The notes under the pieces were generated by a model, which had not been told where the DNA came from, made no database searches, and was given only the letters and a program-made list of their open reading frames with translations. Positions 37,679 to 45,829 of a stretch of DNA of 54,756 nucleotides are shown one piece after another. The number at the start of each line of letters is the position of its first letter. Positions within the stretch are counted from its first letter, which is position 1. Source of the DNA: an uncultured Pelagibacteraceae bacterium (GTDB lineage Bacteria > Pseudomonadota > Alphaproteobacteria > Pelagibacterales > Pelagibacteraceae); NCBI GenBank assembly GCA_902635795.1, contig CACPPH010000004.1, forward strand, positions 1 through 54,756, given 5' to 3'. A program made the position numbers and the translations under genes.

Positions 37679-37680
37679 TT

Positions 37681-37726
37681 GGTCTTGACTTTAGATGGAC
37701 TAAACTTAGGGACTAAAGCCAAGACT
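37681..37726. terminator. Strong hairpin between convergent genes, probable two-way terminator
   Basis: Bases 37682-37694 (GTCTTGACTTTAG) pair with 37713-37725 (CTAAAGCCAAGAC) with one mismatch, making a 13-position stem with an 18-base loop. It lies between the HDAC-like gene end (37678) and the acetoacetyl-CoA synthetase end (37779). A T7 run at about 37742 on the plus strand is a little distant, so termination may be imperfect. Confidence 0.6.
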
Positions 37727-37778
37727 AAATAAAATAATAACTTTTTTTAGACCAAATATGACTCTCAAAACTGACGCG

Positions 37779-39707
37779 CTACAATTTTAACTGCGGCAGT
37801 TTCTCAAAAAATTGAAGAGACTCAGGATTAGCAATTGCCTCTTTATTTTTAATTTTTTCACCATTTATTATCTGTCTTACAGCTAACTCCACAATTTTCC
37901 CGCTTTTTGTTCTTGGTATCTCAGGAGCTTTAATTATTATTGCAGGCACATGCTTAGGAGAACAGTTTTTTCTTATTTTAGATTTTATTAATTTAATTTT
38001 TTCATTGTCTATTTCTTGATTATTTTTAGTAGTAACAAATAAAATAATTCTTACATCATCATCAAAGTCTTGCCCCACAACCAATCCTTCAGTGATGAAA
38101 TCTATATCTTCTACTTGCTGATAAATTTCAGAAGTTCCTATTCTAACACCTCCCGGATTTAAAGTGGCATCAGATCTACCGCGCATAATAAATCCATTCT
38201 TATCAGTTCTTTCAATAAAATCTCCATGGTGCCAAATATTTTTGAACTTAGCGAAATAAGCCTTATGATATTTTTGACCGTCATCATCTCCCCAAAACTT
38301 TATCGGCATAGAAGGAAATGGTTTTTTGACAACTAACTCTCCTTTTTCTCCATCGATTGTGCTTTTTCCGTCATCAGTGAAGACATCTACGTCGATACCT
38401 AAACTTTGTCCTTGAATTTCCCCTTTATGTACTTTTGAAAAAAGATTTCCAAGCACCAAGCATCCAACTAAATCTGTACCTCCTGCAATAGAAGCGAGAT
38501 GGACATCTTTCTTAATGTTATCGTATACATATTTGAAACTTTCCTCCGCTAACGGTGATCCAGTTGAAGTAATAATTTTTACAGAATTTAAATCCAAATT
38601 TTTACTGTTATACTTTTCATTCTTTAGGTGGTCTATGAATTTTGCACTTACACCAAAAAGATTAATTTTTTTATTTTGGCAATATTCAAGAAGAACATCT
38701 ATCTTGGGGTAAATGGGAGCTCCGTCAAAAAGGAAAATTGATGAGCCAGTAGCTAATCCTCCAACTAACCAATTCCACATCATCCAGCCAGTAGTAGTAT
38801 AGTAAAATAATTTTTCGTTTTCTCTAATATCGCAATGAAGCATAAACTCTTTGTTATGTTCAATTAATACATTTCCTGTTCCATGAGTAATGCATTTTGG
38901 TTTCCCTGTGGTGCCGCTCGAAAAAAGAATATAAATAGGATGATTGAATTCAAATCTTTCAAAAACCTCATCTAAGTCGTTCTTTAAAGTCTCTTCAAAA
39001 TTAATGAAATTCTTTAAACTTTCTCTTTCTTGTTTATTATAATTAAATGCAATTACTTTCTTAATTGATGGTATCTGTTTAAGAATTTTTGCGACTTTAT
39101 CTAAAATATTTATTTTTTTTCCATTGTAATAATAATAATCGCATGTAATAAAAACTTTTGGTTCTATCTGCTTGAACCTGTCTACAACTCCCTGAACTCC
39201 AAAATCAGGTGAACAAGAAGACCATATAATTCCATTTTTTGCACAAGCCAAAAAACAAATGATCGTCTCTATTTTATTAGGCACATACGCTGCAACTCTA
39301 TCTCCTTTTTGAAGATTTAGTTTTTTGAGATAAGATGAAAATTTACAAACTTTTTCATATAATTCATTCCAAGTAATACTTTCCTCAAAACCTTTTTCAG
39401 ATAAAAAATTAATAGCTATCTTATCAGATTTTTTTTTAAGGATATTTTCTGTGTAGTTCAATTTTGAGTCTGGAAAAAATTTAGTTTTATTGAATACATT
39501 ATCTTTTTTAATTATTTCAGATCCCTTATCTCCAATAATTTTAGAATAATCCCAAAACTTTGACCAAAATTCATTTGGGTTATCAATAGACCATTGCCAA
39601 ATTTCTTTAAAATTAAATGAAGATTGAAAATTTATAAACTTACAAAAATCTCTTAATAAGGAGTTTTCTTTTAATTTTTCTGAAGGTTGCCAGAGTGGTT
39701 TATTCAT
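37779..39707 (-). CDS. Acetoacetyl-CoA synthetase
   Basis: A 642-residue adenylate-forming ligase that activates acetoacetate (or a close ketoacid) with CoA and ATP. The P-loop-like ILFSSGTTGKPKC is near residue 260, followed by TTGWMMWNWLVGG near 298, a mark of acetoacetyl-CoA synthetases. The DGRSDA-like motif is MRGRSDATLNPGGVRIGT near 510, and the catalytic lysine region is RTKSGKIVELAV near 605. It lies opposite a thiolase and HDAC-like gene. Functional pairing with the thiolase (acetoacetate to two acetyl-CoA) is an inference. Confidence 0.9.
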   Translation of the reverse strand: MNKPLWQPSEKLKENSLLRDFCKFINFQSSFNFKEIWQWSIDNPNEFWSKFWDYSKIIGDKGSEIIKKDNVFNKTKFFPDSKLNYTENILKKKSDKIAINFLSEKGFEESITWNELYEKVCKFSSYLKKLNLQKGDRVAAYVPNKIETIICFLACAKNGIIWSSCSPDFGVQGVVDRFKQIEPKVFITCDYYYYNGKKINILDKVAKILKQIPSIKKVIAFNYNKQERESLKNFINFEETLKNDLDEVFERFEFNHPIYILFSSGTTGKPKCITHGTGNVLIEHNKEFMLHCDIRENEKLFYYTTTGWMMWNWLVGGLATGSSIFLFDGAPIYPKIDVLLEYCQNKKINLFGVSAKFIDHLKNEKYNSKNLDLNSVKIITSTGSPLAEESFKYVYDNIKKDVHLASIAGGTDLVGCLVLGNLFSKVHKGEIQGQSLGIDVDVFTDDGKSTIDGEKGELVVKKPFPSMPIKFWGDDDGQKYHKAYFAKFKNIWHHGDFIERTDKNGFIMRGRSDATLNPGGVRIGTSEIYQQVEDIDFITEGLVVGQDFDDDVRIILFVTTKNNQEIDNEKIKLIKSKIRKNCSPKHVPAIIIKAPEIPRTKSGKIVELAVRQIINGEKIKNKEAIANPESLQFFEKLPQLKL

Positions 39708-39859
39708 AAAAGCTAATTTAGCTCTTATAAAATTATCTTAATAGATATTTTTTTAATAGAAATTTCTGAACAATTTGACCTTGATTGCTTCTTATTTCTT
39801 TCTTTTTAAACAATAAATTAATTAGCCATTTCATATCTAATAGAAACATCTAGAGGTGA

Positions 39860-39917
39860 CAAAAAATGGCAAAAAATGTGTCAAAAATTGAACTATTCAA
39901 CTTATAAGCGCTATTCT
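39860..39917 (+). promoter_or_regulatory. Candidate promoter and operator of the pyruvate dehydrogenase genes
   Basis: Three near-identical A-tract units, CAAAAAATG at 39860, CAAAAAATG at 39870 and CAAAAATTG at 39882, are about one helical turn apart. A perfect inverted repeat TTGAA-CTA-TTCAA covers 39888-39900. A possible sigma70 promoter, TTGAAC at 39888 and TATTCT at 39912 (18-bp spacer), overlaps it. Curved DNA plus an operator in the promoter is suggested; no regulator is identified. Confidence 0.4.
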
Positions 39918-39974
39918 TTCTAGTTTATTATTCAATAACTTTTTTATATGTTCCATCCAGTTTATAATAGAGTT

Positions 39975-42900
39975 ATGGCTCAGAATATTTCAGTCCCAGA
40001 TATAGGTGATTTTAAAGAAGTAGAAGTAATAGAAATTTTAGTCAAACCTGGTGATCAAATAAATAAAAACGATCCTATAGTTACAATCGAAAGTGATAAA
40101 TCCAGTGTAGAAATTCCATCTCCTTCAGCTGGCCAAATAAAAGATTTAAAAGTAAAGATAGGAGATAAAGTATCAGAAGGAAGCTTGTTAGCAACTATTG
40201 AAAATGGCCAAGCAGCTTCTTCACCAAAACAAGAAATAAAAAGAGAAACTGTGAAAGAGAATGTGGTTAAAGAACAACCAAAATCTAATGGTAACTTAAA
40301 TCCTGTAAAACAAGTTAAAAAAGTTTTTGCAGAACCGGCTTCAAAGGATGATATTGATCCAGTTGAAACTAATGAATGGATAGAATCATTAAACTCTGTA
40401 ATTGAGTCTGATGGAGCACCAAGAGCAAGCTATCTATTAAATAAAGTTATTGATCAAGCTTATAAGTCTGGTTTGGTTTTACCTGATACTAGAACAACGC
40501 CATATATAAATACTATTCCGCCCGAGGCAGAAGCTAAATCTCCGGGTGATCAAAATATTGAAAAAAAATTAAGAGCAATTATTAGATGGAATGCCGCTGC
40601 AATGGTAGTAAAAGCTAATAAGAAAAGTTCTGAACTAGGCGGACATATAGGAACTTTTGCGTCAGCGGCAACATTGTATGACGTTGGTATGAATCATTTT
40701 TGGAGAGCAAAAAACAATAAATTTGGTGGAGACTTGGTATATTTTCAAGGTCACTCGGCTCCAGGTATGTACGCAAGGGCATTCTTAGAGGGAAGGCTCT
40801 CAGCAAAACAATTAGATGGATTTAGACAAGAGGTTGGTAAAGATGGTCTATCATCTTATCCTCATCCTTGGTTAATGCCTGACTTTTGGCAGTTTCCAAC
40901 AGTGTCGATGGGTCTTGGTCCTATCATGGCAATTTATCAAGCTCGGTTCTTAAAATATTTAATCAATAGAGGTTTAGTCAAAGATGAGGGTAGAAAAATT
41001 TGGGTATTCTTAGGAGATGGAGAAATGGATGAGCCAGAGTCTATGGGAGCAATCGGTTTAGCCGCAAGGGAAAAATTAGATAATTTAATATTTGTAATTA
41101 ATTGTAACCTTCAAAGACTTGATGGGCCTGTTAGAGGTAATGGAAAAATTATTCAAGAACTTGAAGGAAGTTTTAGAGGGACGGGTTGGAATGTAATCAA
41201 AGTTATTTGGGGATCTTATTGGGATAAACTTTTGATGAAAGATAAGTCTGGCCTTCTTGTGAAAAGAATGAATGAATGTGTTGATGGAGAGTACCAAGCT
41301 TTTAAAGCGAAGGATGGTTTATATGTTCGGGAAAAATTCTTTGGTAAATATCCTGAACTAAAAGAAATGGTGTCTACTATGACAGATAAAGACATTTGGA
41401 GATTAAATAGAGGAGGCCATGATCCTCATAAGGTCTACGCTGCCTACCATTCAGCAATGCAGCATACTGGTTCTCCAACTGTCATTCTTGCTAAAACCAT
41501 AAAAGGTTATGGTATGGGAAAATCTGGTGAGAGTATAAATACAACCCACCAACAAAAAAAGTTAGATGAGGAGGATTTACTATATTATAGAGATAGATTT
41601 GGTGTGCCTCTTACTGATAAACAGGTAAAAGATATTGAATATTACAAACCAGATGAAAACTCTGAAGAAATTAAGTATCTAAAAGCTCAAAGAGTAAAGC
41701 TTGGAGGTTTTATTCCAGAAAGATCTTCTTTTGCAAAACAAATAAAAGCTCCACCTAAAGAAATTTTCGATAATTTTATGAAATCTACAGGAGATAAAGA
41801 AATGTCAACTACTATGGCATTAGTTAGAATGCTTACTGCATTACTTAGAGATAAAAATATATCGCCAAGATTAGTTCCTATCATCCCAGATGAAGCAAGA
41901 ACTTTTGGTATGGAAGGTTTTTTCCAAAAAATAGGAATATATGCTCATGAAGGTCAAAAATATGAGCCTGTAGACTCAGAGCAATTAAGTTCTTACAGGG
42001 AAGATAAAAGTGGTCAAGTATTAGAAGAGGGTATAAACGAGTCAGGAGCAATGTCATCTTGGATTGCAGCTGGTACAGCTTACACAAATCATGATTTAGA
42101 AATGATACCGATTTATATTTTTTACTCTATGTTTGGTTTTCAAAGGGTTGGGGATTTGGCTTGGGCCGCTGGAGATTCTCAAGCAAGAGGTTTCTTGATT
42201 GGAGCTACTGCAGGAAGAACTACTTTAGCTGGAGAAGGACTTCAGCACCAAGATGGTCATAGTCATTTATTAGCATCGAATATTCCAAACTGTATTAGTT
42301 ACGATCCTACATTTGCTTACGAAATGGCTGTTATACTTAGAGATGGAATGAAAAGAATGCACGAAAAAAAAGAAAACATTTTCTATTACATCACAGCAAT
42401 GAATGAAAATTATACTCATCCTGAAAAACCGAAAGGCTCAGATGAGGGAATTCTTAAAGGAATGTATTTGTTTAAAGAAAATAACAACAAGAATAAAACT
42501 AAAGTTCAGCTTTTAGGTTCAGGAACAATTTTAAGAGAAATAATTGCTGCTGCAGAAATTTTGTCAAAAGATTATGGTGTAGACTCTGATGTATGGAGTG
42601 TAACTAGCTTCAATGAATTAAGAAAAGACGGTATGGAAACCGAGAGATGGAACTTACTAAATCCAAATGAAAAAAAGAAAAAATCATATGTTCAAAAGTG
42701 TTTAGAAAAAACAGATGGACCAGTTATTGCTGCATCGGATTACACTAGATCATTTTCAGATCAAATAAGACCTTACACAGAAAAACCATTTTATTCTTTA
42801 GGGACAGATGGTTATGGAAGAAGTGATACCAGAAAAAATTTAAGAAAATTTTTTGAGGTTGATAAAGAACATATAGTTGCCTATACATTAAGTGCTTTAG

Positions 42901-42992
42901 CAAAAGAGCAATTGGTTGAGACTAAGAAAGCTGAAAGTGCGATCAAAAAGTTCAAGATTGATAAAGATAGAGATTTTCCATCTAATTTATAA
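39975..42992 (+). CDS. aceE: Pyruvate dehydrogenase E1 (homodimeric AceE type) with fused N-terminal lipoyl domain
   Basis: I start it at ATG 39975 (1005 residues) since the lipoyl domain then begins directly; an upstream ATG at 39948 would add nine residues. Residues 1-75 are a lipoyl domain with Lys42 in ESDKSSVEIPSP. A charged, Pro/Ala-containing linker follows to about residue 120, then a full AceE-type E1 (DPVETNEWIESLNSV). E1 landmarks are YFQGHSAPGMYARAF, the thiamine diphosphate motif GDGEMDEPES with NCNLQRLDGPV, and HQDGHSH. It decarboxylates pyruvate and acetylates lipoyl groups. Ordinary AceE is about 890 residues and has no lipoyl domain. The lipoyl domain closely resembles that of the adjacent E2, so a domain copy is likely. 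E3 (lpd) is not in the window. Confidence 0.93.
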   Translation: MAQNISVPDIGDFKEVEVIEILVKPGDQINKNDPIVTIESDKSSVEIPSPSAGQIKDLKVKIGDKVSEGSLLATIENGQAASSPKQEIKRETVKENVVKEQPKSNGNLNPVKQVKKVFAEPASKDDIDPVETNEWIESLNSVIESDGAPRASYLLNKVIDQAYKSGLVLPDTRTTPYINTIPPEAEAKSPGDQNIEKKLRAIIRWNAAAMVVKANKKSSELGGHIGTFASAATLYDVGMNHFWRAKNNKFGGDLVYFQGHSAPGMYARAFLEGRLSAKQLDGFRQEVGKDGLSSYPHPWLMPDFWQFPTVSMGLGPIMAIYQARFLKYLINRGLVKDEGRKIWVFLGDGEMDEPESMGAIGLAAREKLDNLIFVINCNLQRLDGPVRGNGKIIQELEGSFRGTGWNVIKVIWGSYWDKLLMKDKSGLLVKRMNECVDGEYQAFKAKDGLYVREKFFGKYPELKEMVSTMTDKDIWRLNRGGHDPHKVYAAYHSAMQHTGSPTVILAKTIKGYGMGKSGESINTTHQQKKLDEEDLLYYRDRFGVPLTDKQVKDIEYYKPDENSEEIKYLKAQRVKLGGFIPERSSFAKQIKAPPKEIFDNFMKSTGDKEMSTTMALVRMLTALLRDKNISPRLVPIIPDEARTFGMEGFFQKIGIYAHEGQKYEPVDSEQLSSYREDKSGQVLEEGINESGAMSSWIAAGTAYTNHDLEMIPIYIFYSMFGFQRVGDLAWAAGDSQARGFLIGATAGRTTLAGEGLQHQDGHSHLLASNIPNCISYDPTFAYEMAVILRDGMKRMHEKKENIFYYITAMNENYTHPEKPKGSDEGILKGMYLFKENNNKNKTKVQLLGSGTILREIIAAAEILSKDYGVDSDVWSVTSFNELRKDGMETERWNLLNPNEKKKKSYVQKCLEKTDGPVIAASDYTRSFSDQIRPYTEKPFYSLGTDGYGRSDTRKNLRKFFEVDKEHIVAYTLSALAKEQLVETKKAESAIKKFKIDKDRDFPSNL

Positions 42993-42994
42993 AT

Positions 42995-44254
42995 ATGGCT
43001 AGTACAAAAATTTTAGTTCCAGATATGGGTGACTTCAAGGATGTAGAGATTATTGAAGTTCTAGTCAAAGAGGGTCAACAAATAAAAAAAAATGACTCTC
43101 TTATTACATTGGAAAGTGACAAATCAAGCGTTGAGGTACCCTCCACTCACGAGGGAGTTGTTGAAAAAATAAATGTTAAAGTAGGCGATAAAGTTAATAA
43201 GGGAGACTTAATTCTTAGTCTGAATGCAGAAAGTGCTATTGAGGAAAAAAAAGAAGCAGTCAGTGAGAAAAAAAAGGTAGAAAAGACAGAAATAAAAGAG
43301 GTCAAACCTCAGAAACCAAAAGAAATAATTCCTTTAGCGCCTACATCACAATCAGGTAGTAAGTCAGCTAGTCCAAAAGTTAGAAAATTTGCAAGAGAGT
43401 TAGGTGCCAATGTAGTTGAAATACCTGGTTCTCAAAGAGGTGGTAGAGTTTCCGTGGAAGATGTAAAAAATTTTGTAAGATCTCAGGTTACAGTCAGCGG
43501 TGGAAAAATAGAAAAGAAAGTTCATAAAGAAGAGTATCCGCATGAGGAGTTTGGTGAAATCGAACTAAAAGATATACCAAGAGTTAAAAGATTATCTGGT
43601 CCTCACTTAGTAAGATCTTGGACTGAAATTCCCCATGTAACACAGCATGATGAAGTTGATATAACAGAAATGGAGCAATTTAGATCATCGTTATATGATT
43701 ACTATACTGGTGAGAAAATAAAAGTGACACCTCTAGCTTTTATAGCAAAAGCACTTGTCAGTGCTTTGAAGAAATTTCCAAATTTTAATGCTTCAATTGA
43801 TAGTGCTAACGACAAAATCATTTATAAAAAATATTTTCACGTTGGTTTTGCAGTGGATACTCCTCATGGTTTAATGGTGCCTAAAATAAGAGATGTTGAT
43901 CAAATGAGTATAAAAGAAATCGGAAGCGCGTTAAGGAAAACAAGTAGACTGTGTAGAGATTTAAAAATTGATAAAAAGGAATTTTTTGGAGGGTCGATGA
44001 CGATATCAAGCTTGGGTGGCATTGGAGGAACTTTCTTTACCCCAATTATAAATCCTCCTGAAGTCGCAATACTTGGAGTCGGAAAAAGTTTCGACAGGTT
44101 AGTAAAAGTAAATGACAAGTTTGTTTCAAGAAAAATTTTACCTATTTCACTCTCATACGATCATAGAATAATTGATGGCGCGGAGGGTGCTAGGTTCTGC
44201 GTTTATCTAGGGAAATGTCTTGGCAAGGACTTTGCTTTTAAACTTGCCGTTTAA
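42995..44254 (+). CDS. aceF: Pyruvate dehydrogenase E2, dihydrolipoamide acetyltransferase
   Basis: A 419-residue E2. One lipoyl domain spans residues 1-77 with Lys43 in ESDKSSVEVP, then a Lys/Glu-rich linker, a peripheral subunit-binding domain (SPKVRKFARELGANVVEI near 127), and the catalytic acetyltransferase domain ending with the active-site motif DHRIIDGAEGARF near 387. It transfers the acetyl group from lipoamide to CoA. Two bases separate it from the E1 gene. With only one lipoyl domain here, the extra one on E1 may serve as a second swinging arm. Confidence 0.95.
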   Translation: MASTKILVPDMGDFKDVEIIEVLVKEGQQIKKNDSLITLESDKSSVEVPSTHEGVVEKINVKVGDKVNKGDLILSLNAESAIEEKKEAVSEKKKVEKTEIKEVKPQKPKEIIPLAPTSQSGSKSASPKVRKFARELGANVVEIPGSQRGGRVSVEDVKNFVRSQVTVSGGKIEKKVHKEEYPHEEFGEIELKDIPRVKRLSGPHLVRSWTEIPHVTQHDEVDITEMEQFRSSLYDYYTGEKIKVTPLAFIAKALVSALKKFPNFNASIDSANDKIIYKKYFHVGFAVDTPHGLMVPKIRDVDQMSIKEIGSALRKTSRLCRDLKIDKKEFFGGSMTISSLGGIGGTFFTPIINPPEVAILGVGKSFDRLVKVNDKFVSRKILPISLSYDHRIIDGAEGARFCVYLGKCLGKDFAFKLAV

Positions 44255-44277
44255 TCAATTATAAAATAGTACAAGGC

Positions 44278-45177
44278 ATGAATAAAAAAGTTTTCTCTCT
44301 TATTTGTGCTATCAGCTGTTCTTTAATTTGGGGTTCAGCTTTTGTCGCTCAAGATATGGGAATGGATTATAACGGACCATTTACTTTTACTTTCGGCAGA
44401 CTTTTTCTTGGATTTCTAACACTAGTCCCATTTTTATTTATGTTCGAATATAAAAAGGTTAATTCAATAATTTTTAAAAAAGTTAACATTTTAAATCTAT
44501 TGCTAATTGGATTTCTTCTTTCAATGGGTAATGTTTTACAGCAGTATGCCCTACTTTATACAGATGTAGCTAATACAGCAGTATTTACAATTTTTTATGT
44601 AGTTTTAGTTCCATTTGTTGCTTACTATTTTTTTTCTAAAAATATTCATAAATCTGTTTGGCTATCTATTATTATATGTTTATTTGGAGGTATTCTTTTA
44701 ACTGAGTTCGATAATATTCAAGTGAGAATAGGAGATAGTATTGCAGTTTTTAATGCATTATTTTGGGCGTTCCATATTGTTTTTATTTCAAGATTTTTAA
44801 GAATATTTAATTACCCAATTACTATTGCATGCCTTCAATGCTTAATTGCATCTATATTTGCATTGATGCCAGCTTTTGTTTTTGAAAGTGTTAAATTTTC
44901 AAATATGGTTTTAGATGGAAAAGAGATGTTATACGCTGGAATTCTTTCAAGCGGAGTGGCCTTTCTTCTTCAAATTTATGGACAACAAAACCTTTCTCCA
45001 GCGCCTGTGGCTATTATATTTTCACTGGAAGGTGTATTTGCTTCAATTTTCGGATGGATAATTTTAAGTCAGTTTTTAAATGAAATTAAAATTATAGGAA
45101 TAATTCTTATTTTATTTGCAGTTATTTTTTCACAATTAGCTCCGTTATATGATAAAAAAAAGTATGGACGAGTCTAA
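44278..45177 (+). CDS. EamA/DMT-family permease
   Basis: A 299-residue protein with ten hydrophobic segments in two five-helix halves. The first half contains CSLIWGSAFVAQDMG and the second AFLLQIYGQQNLSPAPVAIIFSLEGVF, both typical of EamA proteins. This family exports metabolites or amino acids; the substrate here is not known. It is 23 bp after aceF and overlaps the hotdog thioesterase, so all may be in one transcript. Confidence 0.87.
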   Translation: MNKKVFSLICAISCSLIWGSAFVAQDMGMDYNGPFTFTFGRLFLGFLTLVPFLFMFEYKKVNSIIFKKVNILNLLLIGFLLSMGNVLQQYALLYTDVANTAVFTIFYVVLVPFVAYYFFSKNIHKSVWLSIIICLFGGILLTEFDNIQVRIGDSIAVFNALFWAFHIVFISRFLRIFNYPITIACLQCLIASIFALMPAFVFESVKFSNMVLDGKEMLYAGILSSGVAFLLQIYGQQNLSPAPVAIIFSLEGVFASIFGWIILSQFLNEIKIIGIILILFAVIFSQLAPLYDKKKYGRV

Positions 45178-45538
45178 TCAAGGGTTTATGAAACATCTTG
45201 GCGGGTTAGAGCTAAAAAAACTTAGCGATACTCAATATGAGTTTGTCGTAGAGGTTAAAGAAATACATTTAAACACCGGTAAAATTGCACATGGTGGATT
45301 CCTCTCCACTATCGCCGATACTGGGATGGGAACTGCTGCTCACAAAGTTGCTGGTGACAAGAGATGTGTAACTATTAATTTAGATATGAAATTTATCTCA
45401 GTAGGCCAACTTGATGATAAACTTATTGGAAAAGTAAAAATATTAAAAAAAACTAAAACGTTAGTCTTTATAAGCTGTGAAATTTCTAAAAATAAAGAGA
45501 TAGTAGCTTCTGCGTCTGGAACCTGGAAAATTCTTTAG
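45149..45538 (+). CDS. PaaI-family hotdog thioesterase
   Basis: A 129-residue hotdog-fold protein. The core GKIAHGGFLSTIADTGMGTAAH near residue 43 is the active-site segment of PaaI/YbgC-type acyl-CoA thioesterases. An alternative start is ATG 45164, five codons in, which shortens the overlap with the EamA gene from 29 to 14 bp; neither start has a clear RBS. It probably hydrolyses an acyl- or aryl-CoA. The 3' end overlaps a convergent small gene by 4 bp. Confidence 0.85.
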   Translation: MIKKSMDESNQGFMKHLGGLELKKLSDTQYEFVVEVKEIHLNTGKIAHGGFLSTIADTGMGTAAHKVAGDKRCVTINLDMKFISVGQLDDKLIGKVKILKKTKTLVFISCEISKNKEIVASASGTWKIL

Positions 45539-45684
45539 TCCTTTTTTCTTATTTTTTTAATTCCGCAATCTTTACATTTTATCGTTTCAGTTGAACCGCC
45601 AGATCCAAAACTGTAGTTAATATCAATTTTTTCATATCTATGTATGCCAACTTTACAAAACAACAAATACAACCACCTAATCAT
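45535..45684 (-). CDS. Small zinc-ribbon-like protein, 49 aa
   Basis: A complete 49-codon frame starting ATG at 45684, too short for usual ORF cut-offs. It holds Cys10 and His15 in LFCKVGIHRYEK, then a Gly/Ser-rich loop FGSGGSTE, then a CKDCG knuckle at Cys37/Cys40, and a basic tail KKIRKKD. The C-x4-H ... C-x2-C layout is that of single zinc ribbons such as the DUF1660-like group. It converges with the hotdog thioesterase (4-bp overlap). No clear SD precedes it. The spacing of metal ligands in an otherwise AT-rich gap makes a real gene likely. Confidence 0.6.
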   Translation of the reverse strand: MIRWLYLLFCKVGIHRYEKIDINYSFGSGGSTETIKCKDCGIKKIRKKD

Positions 45685-45730
45685 AATTTTAACAAAATAA
45701 TTATTAAATATTATAACAGGAGGTAATTAA

Positions 45731-45787
45731 ATGTCAGGTTGGGAAATTTTAATAGTTGTAGCTATACTTTACGCAATAGTTAATTAA
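45731..45787 (+). CDS. 18-aa hydrophobic micropeptide with strong RBS
   Basis: A frame of 18 codons, MSGWEILIVVAILYAIVN, with a full Shine-Dalgarno AGGAGGT at 45719-45725, six bases before the ATG. Such a perfect site is rare in this genome. The product is a single short membrane-type helix. No gene lies downstream on the same strand (the next is the convergent TRAP permease), so it is not an obvious leader peptide. It diverges from the zinc-ribbon gene by 46 bp. Function unknown. Confidence 0.6.
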   Translation: MSGWEILIVVAILYAIVN

Positions 45788-45829
45788 GCTTATTTTAAAA
45801 GCAAGAAGATTAGAAATTTTAATTTGGAG

